NCBI RefSeq assembly: GCF_020524285.1
Contig: NZ_JAIVKX010000001.1
Coordinates: forward strand, 1 to 64,000
Reading direction: 5' to 3'
Source: Alloyangia pacifica
Lineage (GTDB): Bacteria > Pseudomonadota > Alphaproteobacteria > Rhodobacterales > Rhodobacteraceae
Length of the DNA stretch: 64,000 nt
Of the stretch, positions 26,779-35,436 are shown in pieces; the first letter of the stretch is position 1; each line of letters opens with the position of its first letter. The translations under genes and the position numbers were made by a program. The notes below the pieces were generated by a model, which was not told where the DNA came from, did not search any database, and saw nothing but the letters and a program-made list of their open reading frames with translations.

Positions 26779-27978
26779 ATGTCTCTCGCCCATGGTCGCC
26801 CCTATCTGGCCATTCCCGGTCCTTCCGTCATGCCCGACGCGGTGCTGCGCGCCATGCACCGCGCCTCGCCCAATATCTACGAGGGGGCGATCGTCGAGAT
26901 GGTGGCCGGGCTGATCCCCGACCTGCGCTACGTCGCGCAGACCGCGGCGGCCAAGGTGGCGATCTACATCGCCAACGGGCACGGTGCCTGGGAAGCGGCG
27001 CTGGCCAATGTCGTGGGCGAGGGCGACACGGTACTGGTGCCCGCCACCGGGCGGTTCGCCCATGGCTGGGCCGAGATGGCGCGCGGTCTCGGCGCCGAAG
27101 TCGAGCTGATCGAGTTCGGCACCAAGTCGACCTACGACCCGGCGCTGGTGGCCGAGGCGCTGCGCAACGACAAGGCGGGCAAGATCAAGGCGGTTCTCGC
27201 CAGCCACGTCGACACCGCCACCTCGATCCGCAACGACCTGGCCAGCCTGCGCGCGGCGATGGACAGCACCGGCCACCCGGCGCTGCTGATGGCCGATTGC
27301 GTCGCCTCGCTGGGCGTCGAGGAATTCCGCATGGATGACTGGGGCGTCGACATCATGGTCACCGGCTCGCAGAAGGGCCTGATGGTGCCGCCGGGCCTCG
27401 GCTTCGTCTTCTTCAACGCCAAGGCCGAGGCGCGCCGCGCCGAGATGACCCGCGTGTCGCGCTACTGGGACTGGACCCCGCGCGGCAACCCCGAATACTT
27501 CTACGAGTACTTCGGCGGCACCGCGCCGACCCATCACCTCTACGGTCTGCGCGCCGCGCTCGACATGATCCGCGAGGAGAGCATCGAGCAAATCTGGCAC
27601 CGCCACGCCGTGCTGGCCCGCACCATCTGGGCGGCGGCCGAGGCCTGGGGGCAGGGCGGTCCGCTGACGCTCAACGTCGCAGACCGCAGCCTGCGCAGCC
27701 ACGCGGTCACCGCGCTGCGGCTCGGCAAGCCCTATGGCGCGCAGCTGCGCAAGTGGTGCGAGACGGAGGCCGGGGTGACGCTGGGCATCGGGCTCGGGAT
27801 GGCCGAGCCGGACGATCCCATGGGCACCGGCTTCTTCCGCATCGGCCACATGGGCCACGTCAACACGCACATGATCCTCGGGCTGCTCGGCGTGCTCGAA
27901 GCGGGCTTCGTGTCGCTGGACATCCCGCACGGGCCGGGCGCGCTCACCGCGGCGGCGGCGGAGATTGCCAAGGGCTGA
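26779..27978 (+). CDS. Serine-glyoxylate / alanine-glyoxylate aminotransferase
   Basis: A 399-residue class V PLP aminotransferase. The PLP lysine is K199 in TGSQKGLMVPPG; LAIPGPSVMP opens the protein and GNPEYFYEYFGGTAP gives a family-specific loop. Such enzymes convert glyoxylate to glycine with serine or alanine as donor, feeding the serine cycle or photorespiration-like glycolate salvage. The ATG at MSLAHG has CGGAG seven bases upstream. It is divergent from the phosphatase-like gene. Serine is also handled by sdaA further along this window. Confidence 0.9.
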   Translation: MSLAHGRPYLAIPGPSVMPDAVLRAMHRASPNIYEGAIVEMVAGLIPDLRYVAQTAAAKVAIYIANGHGAWEAALANVVGEGDTVLVPATGRFAHGWAEMARGLGAEVELIEFGTKSTYDPALVAEALRNDKAGKIKAVLASHVDTATSIRNDLASLRAAMDSTGHPALLMADCVASLGVEEFRMDDWGVDIMVTGSQKGLMVPPGLGFVFFNAKAEARRAEMTRVSRYWDWTPRGNPEYFYEYFGGTAPTHHLYGLRAALDMIREESIEQIWHRHAVLARTIWAAAEAWGQGGPLTLNVADRSLRSHAVTALRLGKPYGAQLRKWCETEAGVTLGIGLGMAEPDDPMGTGFFRIGHMGHVNTHMILGLLGVLEAGFVSLDIPHGPGALTAAAAEIAKG

Positions 27979-28054
27979 AATGCCGGCCCCGCGCGCGCCA
28001 AGGCCCGGTGGGATTTCCCCGCGGGACTCATGGGGGGACTCATGGGCGCGGGGT

Positions 28055-28261
28055 TCACCCCTGCGGTGGGGTCTCTCGCGCGCTGGTTCGGCGATGCTCG
28101 ATGACGGAGATCACGTGGTTGATCGCCACCCCGGCGATCACCACCGGGCCGAGCCCGTAGCTGATCCAGAGCAGCAGGAAGACAAGAAACATCACCACGA
28201 AGAGCAGCACTAGGTTGGCGCTGAAGAAGTCGGGCCGCGGCGGTTCGGACGGATATGCCAT
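28055..28261 (-). CDS. Small membrane protein, unknown
   Basis: A 68-residue protein starting MAYPSEPPRPDFFSANL. It has one long hydrophobic region (LVLLFVVMFLVFLLLWISYG followed by GPVVIAGVAINHVI) that could form two helices, and a short basic C-terminus (EHRRTSARETPPQG). No family is recognised. It converges on the aminotransferase gene and stands 220 bases from the hisC-like gene, so it is probably a single-gene transcript. Codon use resembles its neighbours, supporting it as real. Confidence 0.65.
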   Translation of the reverse strand: MAYPSEPPRPDFFSANLVLLFVVMFLVFLLLWISYGLGPVVIAGVAINHVISVIEHRRTSARETPPQG

Positions 28262-28480
28262 GATGCGATCCTCAGACGGGCTGAAAGAGACGGCGGACTG
28301 GAAAAGACGTCGACTTGAGTGGGGCCTCAGGAGTGAGTGGGGCCCTGCAATACGACAAGGGTAGCGCACCTCGGGCCCGGGTCACGCATCAGGCTGGCCA
28401 AAACTGCTTTCGAAAACCTTTCCCGCCGATCTGCTTGTGCAGCTCGGCGGAAAATTTGTGCATCTGACCGGAGCGCGGGC

Positions 28481-29596
28481 TCAGCCGACGCTTTCGCGGG
28501 CCTCTGCCAGCGCCGCGGGCAGCGCCTCTTCCAGTGCGTCGAGATCGGACTCGGTGCCCGCGCCGACGCGGATGCAGCGGTTCTGCGGCGCCACGAAGGG
28601 CATGCGCACGAAGACCCCGCGCTTGCTCAGGCCCTCGAGCACGGCCTTGGCCAGCGCGCCGTCGCCGCCGCAGTCCACCGCGACGAAGTTGGTGGCCGAG
28701 GGCAGGGCGGACAGCCCGTTCGCCTGTGCGATGGCGGCGATGCGGCCCCGCGCGGCGGCGACCTTCTCGATGGTCTGCGCCAGCCACTCCCGGTCCTGCA
28801 GACCGGCCAGCGCCCCGGCCTGCGCCGTGCGGTTCATGCCGAAATGATTGCGGATCTTGTCGAAGGCGCGAATGAGCGGCGCCGCCGCCAGCGCGTAGCC
28901 GACGCGCGCGCCCGCCATGCCGTAGGCCTTCGAGAAGGTGCGGAAGCGGATCACCCGCGGGTCCTCGATGTCGATCTCGGGGGCCGTGCCCTCGGGGGCG
29001 AACTCCACGTAGGCCTCGTCGAGCACCAGCAGCGCGCCCTGGGGCACCTTGCCGAGCTGCGCGGCGATCTCGGCGCCCGGCTTCCATGAGCCCATCGGGT
29101 TGTCGGGGTTGGCGAAGTAGACGAGCTTGGCATCGACCTCGGCAGCCTTGGCCAGCAGCGCGGGCAGATCCTCGGCGTCGTTCTGGTAGGGCACCTTGTG
29201 CAGCACCCCGCCAAAGCCCGCCACGTGGTAGTTGAACGTGGGGTAGGCGCCATCGGAGGTCACCACCGCGTCGCCCTGCGCCACGACAAGCCGCACGAGA
29301 TAGCCCAGCAGCCCGTCGATGCCTTCGCCGACCATGACGTTCTCGGGGGCGACGCCATGCGCGGCCGCGATGGCGTTGCGCAGGTCGTAGCTGGTCGAGT
29401 CGCCGTATTTCCAGATCTCGGCGGCCTCGCGCTGCATGGCCTCGATCGCGCGGGGCGAGGGGCCGAAGACGTTCTCGTTGGCGCCGATGCGGGCGCGGAA
29501 CGGTGCGCTGCGCTCGCGCTCCTGGGTTTCCGGGCCGACGAATGGCACGGTTTCGGGAAGCGAAGCGACAAGCGGGGTGTAGCGAGGTCCAGTCAT
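28481..29596 (-). CDS. Histidinol-phosphate aminotransferase-like PLP enzyme
   Basis: A 371-residue class I/II aminotransferase. The PLP lysine is K223 in RTFSKAYGMAGARVGYAL; GANENVFGPSPRA binds the substrate phosphate side, and YFANPDNPMGS carries the conserved Asn. The family fits HisC, which moves the amino group onto imidazole acetol-phosphate, but HisC paralogues also act on aromatic amino acids. No other his gene is nearby, so the pathway is not certain. The start MTGPRYTPLV was chosen over upstream in-frame codons because it begins the conserved domain. Confidence 0.85.
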   Translation of the reverse strand: MTGPRYTPLVASLPETVPFVGPETQERERSAPFRARIGANENVFGPSPRAIEAMQREAAEIWKYGDSTSYDLRNAIAAAHGVAPENVMVGEGIDGLLGYLVRLVVAQGDAVVTSDGAYPTFNYHVAGFGGVLHKVPYQNDAEDLPALLAKAAEVDAKLVYFANPDNPMGSWKPGAEIAAQLGKVPQGALLVLDEAYVEFAPEGTAPEIDIEDPRVIRFRTFSKAYGMAGARVGYALAAAPLIRAFDKIRNHFGMNRTAQAGALAGLQDREWLAQTIEKVAAARGRIAAIAQANGLSALPSATNFVAVDCGGDGALAKAVLEGLSKRGVFVRMPFVAPQNRCIRVGAGTESDLDALEEALPAALAEARESVG

Positions 29597-29764
29597 GGCG
29601 GAGATATGCCGCAGCGGAAAAGCTCTGGCAATAGGCCGGAAACGGCTGTCGTCCGGCGCGCTCACGCAGATTATCTGTCCGCTTCGCACGGGATTGACGC
29701 TGCGGCAACGGGCGGATCACGCCTCTGCGCTACACCGGGGCATGGATCAGCAAAGGAGGAGATC

Positions 29765-29971
29765 ATGTCCCATCCCATCGCTTCAGGCAAAGTTCGCGCC
29801 TCCCGCCAGCCCCGCAAGCCAATCTGGCAAAGGTTGCGGGATTTTCTGCTCAAGGAGGACCGCGAGTTCCGCGAGGCCCGCCGCTACGAGTCCCTCGACG
29901 CCGCAGCGCGCCGCGACATGGGGCTGCCGCCCCGCACCGAGCCGCCGCGCCTGCCGGGTGGCCCTTGGTGA
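29765..29971 (+). CDS. Small basic DUF1127-like protein
   Basis: A 68-residue, arginine-rich protein with a textbook ribosome site (AAAGGAGGA) just before its ATG. The C-terminal half (RRYESLDAAARRDMGLPPR) resembles the DUF1127 motif, in which a short amphipathic helix ends with a D-x-G-L turn. DUF1127 proteins influence RNA turnover and phosphate or carbon metabolism in some Alphaproteobacteria. The N-terminal half is basic and probably unstructured. It is divergent from the hisC-like gene. The match is by eye and modest. Confidence 0.6.
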   Translation: MSHPIASGKVRASRQPRKPIWQRLRDFLLKEDREFREARRYESLDAAARRDMGLPPRTEPPRLPGGPW

Positions 29972-30069
29972 GCCTCCCCGGTGAGTTTCCCCGGTGCGCC
30001 TCGGTCACTCTTCGGTCACGCCTGAGGGTCGCGCGGTGCTCCGCGCAGCGTGGGCGCCCCGCGACCCCG

Positions 30070-30092
30070 CCACGCCGCGCGCGGCGGCGTGG
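30070..30092 (+). terminator. GC-rich hairpin before the lol genes
   Basis: A perfect 9-bp stem CCACGCCGC/GCGGCGTGG (30070-30078, 30084-30092) with a 5-base loop and no U-tract lies about 100 bases after the DUF1127-like gene and 94 bases before the permease gene. It may end the former transcript. Confidence 0.35.
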
Positions 30093-30185
30093 TAACAGGC
30101 CCGTAGGGCAGGGCGGCGAGGGATTGACCCCGCCGGGGGTTGCGGTCAGGTTCGCGCGCGACACGCTGACCCGGAAAGAGTGCCC

Positions 30186-31472
30186 ATGGCCCGTACCCCG
30201 CCACCTTTTGCCCCCTTCGAATGGATGATCGCCTGGCGCTACCTGCGCGCCCGGCGCGCCGAGGGCGGGGTCAGCGTCATGACCTGGATCAGCCTGATCG
30301 GCATCACCCTCGCGGTCTTCGCGCTGATCGCCACGCTTTCGGTGCGCTCGGGCTTCCGGGCCGAGTTCGTCGACACGATCCTCGGCTCCAACGCCCATGT
30401 CACGGTCTACGCCTCGGCGCGGGTCGATGAGCAGGGCCGCACCCAGCGCACCTTCGAGGACTACACCGACCGCGCCGAAGCCGTGGCCGGGCTGCCCGGC
30501 GTCGAGCGCGCCGCGCCGCTGGTCAAGGGGCAGGTCATGGCCAACGCCAATGGCCGCAACGCCGGGGTCGAGGTCTTCGGCATCTCCGCCGAGGACCTGC
30601 AGGGCATCCGCCGCGTCGTCGACCCCGAAACCGGCCGCGGCGATCTTTCCCGCTTCGGCGAGGGCATCGCGCTCGGCTCGGGCGTGGCGCGTGAACTGGG
30701 CGTCGACGTCGGCGACCAGGTGAAGCTGATCTCGCCCGAGGGGGTGAAGACCGCCTTCGGCGTCTCGCCGCGGGTCAAGGCCTACGAGGTGGTCTGGGTG
30801 TTCACCGCCGGGCGCTACGACATCGACCGCACCCGCGCTTACATGCCCTTCGAGGAGGCGCAGCTCTACTTCAACCGCGAGGGCGCGGCGGATGAGCTCG
30901 AGGTGATGGTGGACGACCCCGAAGCCGTCGACGGCATGGCCACGGCGATCCAGCAGGCCGCCGGGCAGGGCGCGCTGGTCTGGACATGGCAGGACGCCTC
31001 GGGCGGCTTCCTGCGCGCGCTGGAGGTGGAGGACAACGTGATGTTCGTGATCCTTTCGGTGCTGGTGCTGATCGCCACGATGAACATCGTTTCCGGCCTC
31101 ATCATGCTGGTGAAGAACAAGGGCCGCGACATCGGCATCCTGCGCACCATGGGGCTCACCGAGGGCTCGGTGCTGCGCGTCTTCTTCATCTGCGGCGCCT
31201 TCACCGGGGTGATCGGCACGGTACTCGGGGTGATCCTCGGCTGCCTTTTCGCCATCTACATCGACCCGATCTTCTCTTTCGTGAACTACGTCGCCGGCGG
31301 CGGGGTCTGGGATCCGGCGGTGCGCGGCATCTATTCGCTGCCCGCCAAGCTGCAATGGGGCGACGTCTTTGCCGCCATGGCCTTGTCGCTCGGCCTCAGC
31401 TTCATCGTGACCATCTTCCCCGCGCGCCGTGCCGCGCGCATGAACCCCGTGGAGGCGCTGCGCTATGAGTGA
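30186..31472 (+). CDS. Lipoprotein-releasing system permease (LolC/LolE family)
   Basis: A 428-residue membrane protein with the LolC/E layout. One N-terminal helix (about 33-55, [19 protein letters not shown]) precedes a large periplasmic domain and three C-terminal helices (from about 290), ending [17 protein letters not shown]. It extracts lipoproteins from the inner membrane for transfer to LolA. Only one permease gene is present, as in bacteria with a single LolF-type protein used as homodimer. The ATG was preferred over a GTG six bases earlier. It overlaps the LolD gene by eight bases. Confidence 0.92.
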   Translation: MARTPPPFAPFEWMIAWRYLRARRAEGGVSVMTWISLIGITLAVFALIATLSVRSGFRAEFVDTILGSNAHVTVYASARVDEQGRTQRTFEDYTDRAEAVAGLPGVERAAPLVKGQVMANANGRNAGVEVFGISAEDLQGIRRVVDPETGRGDLSRFGEGIALGSGVARELGVDVGDQVKLISPEGVKTAFGVSPRVKAYEVVWVFTAGRYDIDRTRAYMPFEEAQLYFNREGAADELEVMVDDPEAVDGMATAIQQAAGQGALVWTWQDASGGFLRALEVEDNVMFVILSVLVLIATMNIVSGLIMLVKNKGRDIGILRTMGLTEGSVLRVFFICGAFTGVIGTVLGVILGCLFAIYIDPIFSFVNYVAGGGVWDPAVRGIYSLPAKLQWGDVFAAMALSLGLSFIVTIFPARRAARMNPVEALRYE

Positions 31473-32148
31473 TCCCGTCCTGCGTCTCTCGGGCATCGAG
31501 AAATTCTACAATCGTGGCCTGCCCAACGAGGTGCAGGTGCTGCGCGGCGCCGAGCTGTCGGTGGCGCGCGGCGAGGTGGTGGCGCTGGTCGCCCCCTCGG
31601 GTGCCGGCAAGTCGACCCTGCTGCACATCGCCGGGCTGCTCGACACCGCCGATGCGGGCGAGGTGGCGATCGCCGGCGAGGTGCTCGGAGGCAAGTCCGA
31701 CCGTCGCCGCACCATCGTGCGCCGGCAGGAGGTGGGCTTCGTCTACCAGTTCCACCACCTGTTGCCCGAGTTCACCGCCCTCGAGAACATCACCCTGCCG
31801 CAGCTCGCCAACGGCGTGCCGCCGAAGGAGGCCACGGCACGGGCGCGCGAGCTGCTCGCCTCGGTCGAGCTGGAAGGTCGCGCCGGGCATCGACCGGCTG
31901 CCATGTCCGGCGGCGAACAGCAGCGCGTCGCCTTCTGCCGCGCCATGGCCAATGCGCCGAAGCTGCTGCTGGCGGATGAGCCGACGGGCAACCTCGATCC
32001 GACGACCTCGGACCGGGTCTTCGGCGCGCTGATGACGCTGGTGCGCGAAACCGGGCTCTCGGCGCTCATCGCCACGCACAACCTCGAACTGGCGGGCCGC
32101 ATGGACCGGCAGGTGGAACTGCGCGAGGGGCAGCTGGTCGCGCTCTGA
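31465..32148 (+). CDS. lolD: Lipoprotein-releasing system ATPase LolD
   Basis: A 227-residue ATPase with Walker A APSGAGKS (43-50), signature MSGGEQQR and Walker [13 protein letters not shown]. The sequence [17 protein letters not shown] is typical of LolD. It powers the permease encoded just upstream, with which it overlaps by eight bases. A hairpin follows the stop. Confidence 0.94.
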   Translation: MSDPVLRLSGIEKFYNRGLPNEVQVLRGAELSVARGEVVALVAPSGAGKSTLLHIAGLLDTADAGEVAIAGEVLGGKSDRRRTIVRRQEVGFVYQFHHLLPEFTALENITLPQLANGVPPKEATARARELLASVELEGRAGHRPAAMSGGEQQRVAFCRAMANAPKLLLADEPTGNLDPTTSDRVFGALMTLVRETGLSALIATHNLELAGRMDRQVELREGQLVAL

Positions 32149-32175
32149 GCGCGGCTGCCCCAAGCTCCACGCGAA

Positions 32176-32196
32176 GACCGCGGCGGGGCCGCGGTC
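32176..32196 (+). terminator. Terminator-like hairpin after lolD
   Basis: A perfect 9-bp stem GACCGCGGC/GCCGCGGTC (32176-32184, 32188-32196) with a 3-base loop and no clear U-tract, 27 bases after the lolD stop. Confidence 0.45.
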
Positions 32197-32272
32197 CTGC
32201 CCGAATGTGGCCAAACTCCGGGGGCAGTGTCCGGGCGAACCGCCCCGATGACCCTGCCTCCCGGACCCTTCC

Positions 32273-33124
32273 ATGCCCCTCGAATTCCTCGTTGCCCTGA
32301 CGGCGCTGCTGCCCTTCGCCGTCGCCGGATTCTCCTTTGCCTCTGGGGATGACGATGCCTCGGACGACACGGCGGACGACACGGCGGACGACGCGGAGGA
32401 GAGCGGCGACGAGAGCGTGATTCTGCCGGTCGAAGAGGACGATGCCGAGGAGGTTTCCGACGCGGAGACCGCGGAGACGCCCGACGAGGAGATCTCCGGC
32501 GAAGACACTACCGGCGCGGGCGAGGACACGCTCGAAAGCGGCGCAGGCGGGGCCGAGGACAGCGTCTCCGGCAGCGATGGCGACGACACGATCACAGGCA
32601 GTGAGACGGGCGACCGTCTGCTCGGAGGGGCGGGGGATGACGTGATCTACGGCCTCGGCGGCTCCGACAACATAGATGCGGGCCTCGGTGCCGACTATGC
32701 CGAGGGCGGCAGCGGCGGCGACACGCTGCTCGGCGGCAGCGGTGCGGACACGCTGATGGGCGGTTCGGGCGACGATGTGCTCTGGGGCTCGGACGCCGAG
32801 GGCGACGATGGCGAGACCGATCTGCTGATCGGCGGCACCGGGGATGACACGCTCATGCTCGGCAGCGGCGATCTCGGCATCGGCGGGGCCGGGGCCGACC
32901 GCTTCGTGCTCGCCGAGGATGCGGTCATCGAGGATTTCGACGAAGACGAGGACATGGTGGTCTTCAGCTACGAGGGCGACATCGCCCCCGAGATCGTCTC
33001 GCAGGTCGCCGGTCCCTCGGGGCTGGTGGTGACGCTGGACAATGGCGCCGCGGTCACGCTGATCGGGCGCAGCGCGCCGATCACCTCGGACAGCTACGCC
33101 TTCGTCAGCGAGACCGCCGCGTAG
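32273..33124 (+). CDS. RTX-like calcium-binding protein with N-terminal hydrophobic anchor
   Basis: A 283-residue protein. It has a hydrophobic N-terminus (LEFLVALTALLPFAVAGFSF) and then a very acidic linker of about 70 residues that includes a DDTADDTADD repeat. RTX nonapeptide-type repeats of the GGxGxD kind follow at about residues 105-205 (GGAGDDVIYG, GGSGADTLMG, GGSGDDVLWG, GGTGDDTLML). The C-terminus VVTLDNGAAVTLIGRSAPI resembles the end of many RTX proteins of Rhodobacteraceae. RTX repeats fold when they bind Ca2+ outside the cell. The N-terminal hydrophobic segment is unusual, because type I substrates normally carry only a C-terminal signal. Confidence 0.8.
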   Translation: MPLEFLVALTALLPFAVAGFSFASGDDDASDDTADDTADDAEESGDESVILPVEEDDAEEVSDAETAETPDEEISGEDTTGAGEDTLESGAGGAEDSVSGSDGDDTITGSETGDRLLGGAGDDVIYGLGGSDNIDAGLGADYAEGGSGGDTLLGGSGADTLMGGSGDDVLWGSDAEGDDGETDLLIGGTGDDTLMLGSGDLGIGGAGADRFVLAEDAVIEDFDEDEDMVVFSYEGDIAPEIVSQVAGPSGLVVTLDNGAAVTLIGRSAPITSDSYAFVSETAA

Positions 33125-33133
33125 CGCGGGGTC

Positions 33134-33565
33134 TCAGCGCTGCGCGAGGAAGACCCCCGCCGCCATCATCACCAGCCCCAGCCCGCGCCGCGCGCTGATC
33201 GGCGCGGCGGTCACCCCGAAGAGGCCGAAATGGTCGATCGCCGCGGCGCTGATCAGCTGCCCGATGAGCACGAAGAACACCGCCCGCCCGACGCCGAAGG
33301 TCGGCGCGACATAGGTGATGCTCAGCACGTAGAAGGCGACGAAGAGCCCGGCGAGGAAGAGGTGCTTCGGCGCATCCACGGCGCGCGCGATGGGCCGGGC
33401 GTCGAGCGAGAAGAGCACGATCAGGCTGGCGCTCAGCGCCACGCAGAACAGGATCACCGCCGCCGCCGCGGGCGAGCCCAGCCAGCCGCCGAGCCGCGAA
33501 TTGAGCGCCGCCAGCACCGGGATGCCGATCCCGGCGGCGAGCATGATCAGGGCTTGTGTCGGCAT
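33134..33565 (-). CDS. DMT-superfamily YdcZ-like membrane protein
   Basis: A 143-residue protein of about five hydrophobic helices, with NSRLGGWLGSPAAAAVILF and APTFGVGRAVFFVLIGQLISAA typical of the YdcZ (DUF606) half-size DMT transporters. Cargo unknown; such proteins often act as dimers. The ATG at MPTQAL has GGAG upstream. It converges on the RTX-like gene with nine bases between the ends. Confidence 0.85.
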   Translation of the reverse strand: MPTQALIMLAAGIGIPVLAALNSRLGGWLGSPAAAAVILFCVALSASLIVLFSLDARPIARAVDAPKHLFLAGLFVAFYVLSITYVAPTFGVGRAVFFVLIGQLISAAAIDHFGLFGVTAAPISARRGLGLVMMAAGVFLAQR

Positions 33566-33780
33566 CTTCGCTCTCCGTCGTCGCTGTCGCGCGGACACTG
33601 GCGCGCGGCGCGGCGATTGTCACCCGCCGAAAGCGCGGCGCTCTGACACTGCCCTGGCCCGATCCGGGCTTGATCCGGGCGTCACGGCGGGCGAAACAGG
33701 AGGAAAGGGGCAAATAATGGGTACGGACAACCGGCCCCGGCCCACGAGACAAGACGGGACACGGTGAGGGAGCAGGCGCG

Positions 33781-34209
33781 ATGACGAATGCGATGAAGGG
33801 TGGGATCTGGGCGATCTCGGCAGTGGGGCTTCTGGGCCTCGGGGCCTGCATGGAGGCCTCCATGCCCGAACCGGCGGACGGACAGGCGCTGTTCATGGAC
33901 TATTGCGCCTCCTGTCACGGCACAACGGCGGTCGGCAACGGGCCGATGGCGGCGGACCTCGGGGTCACCCCGGCGGATCTCACCCATATCGCCGCGCGCC
34001 GCGGTGGCAATTTCCCGCGCGCGGAAGTGCTGTCGATGATCGACGGCTACGCCCGTTCGGACCTGTCGGGGCCGGGCATGCCGGAATTCGGCGAGCTGCT
34101 GAAGGGCGACGAGCTGCCGCTCGACACCGGCGACGGCATCCTGACGCCGACGCCGCGCAAGATGGTGGCGCTGATGGAATACCTCGAATCGATCCAGGTG
34201 GCGGACTGA
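33781..34209 (+). CDS. Class I cytochrome c lipoprotein
   Basis: A 142-residue monohaem cytochrome. The haem motif C-A-S-C-H is at residues 42-46, and a Met ligand is likely in GPGMPEF. The N-terminus ends in a lipobox (LGLGAC, Cys23), so the mature protein is probably a lipid-anchored periplasmic electron carrier. Length and fold fit cytochrome c553/c-type proteins. Its partner is not evident; it converges on a TetR gene. Confidence 0.88.
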   Translation: MTNAMKGGIWAISAVGLLGLGACMEASMPEPADGQALFMDYCASCHGTTAVGNGPMAADLGVTPADLTHIAARRGGNFPRAEVLSMIDGYARSDLSGPGMPEFGELLKGDELPLDTGDGILTPTPRKMVALMEYLESIQVAD

Positions 34210-34289
34210 GCCCAATCTGCTCCGGAGCGGCTGCGCCAACGTCCTTCGATCGAGGTTGCAAACGCCTTCGGAGGCTTTTGGCGCGGCGC

Positions 34290-34880
34290 CTAGCCCGCGC
34301 CCACCGCCTTGCGCGCCATATCCCAGTAAAGCCCGGCGACCTCTTCCTCGGACAGACGCCCGCCCTCGCGGTACCAGGTGTTGACCCCGGTCAGCATGCC
34401 GATCAGCGCGAAGGCGGCGATCCGCGTGTCGGGCACCGACAGCTGCCCCGCCGCCTGGCCGTCGCGCAGGATCTGCTCCAGCACCGCCTCGTAGCGGCGC
34501 CGCAGCGCCTCGATCTGCGCGAAGTTCTCGGGGTCGAGATTGCGCAGCTCCATGTAGGAGATGAAGATCGACTCCGCCCGCCGCAGGGTGAAACCGATGT
34601 GAAAGCGCACGAAACCCTCGAGCCGCGCCAGCGGGTCGGCGGGATGGGGCTCGGCCTCCCAGGCCTCCAAAAGCTCGTCCATGTGGCCCTTGAGCAGCGA
34701 GAAGAGCAGCGCCTGCTTGTCGGGGATGTAATTGTAGAGCGCCCCCGCCTGCACGCCGACCTCGGCCGCGATGCGGCGCATCGAGACGGCGGCATAGCCG
34801 TGCTTGGCAAAGAGCCGCAGCGCCGCCTCGCGGATCCGCGGCCCGGTGATGTCTGAGTGCGATCCAGCGGTACGGGCCAT
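34290..34880 (-). CDS. TetR-family transcriptional regulator
   Basis: A 196-residue regulator. The N-terminal helix-turn-helix (about 15-60) includes LFAKHGYAAVSMRRIAAEVGVQAGALYNYIPDK, and a TetR C-terminal ligand domain follows. A perfect 20-bp palindrome lies 12 bases upstream of its ATG, a standard place for autoregulation. The divergent lipoprotein gene may share the site. The ligand is unknown. Confidence 0.9.
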   Translation of the reverse strand: MARTAGSHSDITGPRIREAALRLFAKHGYAAVSMRRIAAEVGVQAGALYNYIPDKQALLFSLLKGHMDELLEAWEAEPHPADPLARLEGFVRFHIGFTLRRAESIFISYMELRNLDPENFAQIEALRRRYEAVLEQILRDGQAAGQLSVPDTRIAAFALIGMLTGVNTWYREGGRLSEEEVAGLYWDMARKAVGAG

Positions 34881-34891
34881 GCCTCCTGTTT

Positions 34892-34911
34892 ATCTGAACG
34901 TGTGTTCAGAT
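34892..34911. promoter_or_regulatory. Perfect 20-bp palindromic operator of the TetR gene
   Basis: ATCTGAAC-GTGT-GTTCAGAT is a perfect 8+8 inverted repeat, 12 bases upstream of the TetR ATG and about 93 bases from the divergent lipoprotein ATG. TetR repressors typically bind such sites in their own promoters. Confidence 0.75.
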
Positions 34912-35003
34912 CAAGCGCGCGCCCTTGCCCTGACGGGACGCTTGCGGCAAGACGGGCACAGTCTGCCGTGAACGCGGCCCGCAACAGCGACCCGAACACC
35001 CTC

Positions 35004-35306
35004 ATGCGCCTCGTGCTCCTGCCTCTCCTTGCCCTGCTGGGCGCCTGCACCGACTTTCCCGAGTTCGACGGCTCGCAGAGCCCCGGTGTGGCCAACGCCC
35101 CCTGGCCGGAGCTGGTGCCGCTCTCGGGTCTGCTGGCGTCCCAGCCGCCGACGCGGGCCGAGCCGGAGATGGCCGAGAACTTGGACGCCCGCGCCGAGGC
35201 GCTGCGCCGCCGCGCCGAGGCGCTGCAGCAGGGCGAGGTGGTGGACTCCGGCACGCGCAGCCGAATGGACGGCGGCGTCAGCTTTCCCGAAATCCCGGAC
35301 GCGTAA
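35004..35306 (+). CDS. Small predicted lipoprotein
   Basis: A 100-residue protein. A signal peptide (MRLVLLPLLALLGAC) ends in a lipobox with Cys15; a short proline-rich linker and an amphipathic helix (LDARAEALRRRAEALQQ) follow, ending in a polar tail. I do not recognise the family. It is divergent from the TetR gene across a shared palindrome and precedes hom by 130 bases on the same strand. The start was set by the signal peptide, since upstream in-frame sequence is not hydrophobic. Confidence 0.75.
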   Translation: MRLVLLPLLALLGACTDFPEFDGSQSPGVANAPWPELVPLSGLLASQPPTRAEPEMAENLDARAEALRRRAEALQQGEVVDSGTRSRMDGGVSFPEIPDA

Positions 35307-35436
35307 AGCCGCGCCGCAACAGCGCCGCGTCAGCGGCCGCCGCGCGCCCTTCCGCGACGTTGCACCCGCGCCGCGATACGGCTAAGGCAACGCCAACCAA
35401 ATCACCCGAAGACACCGTAAAAGAAGGATCCCGCAT

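Noticed and set aside
29972-30185. A small gene between the DUF1127-like gene and the lol permease
   Set aside because: Only arginine/proline-rich frames without ribosome sites are open; the space holds a hairpin and a leader.
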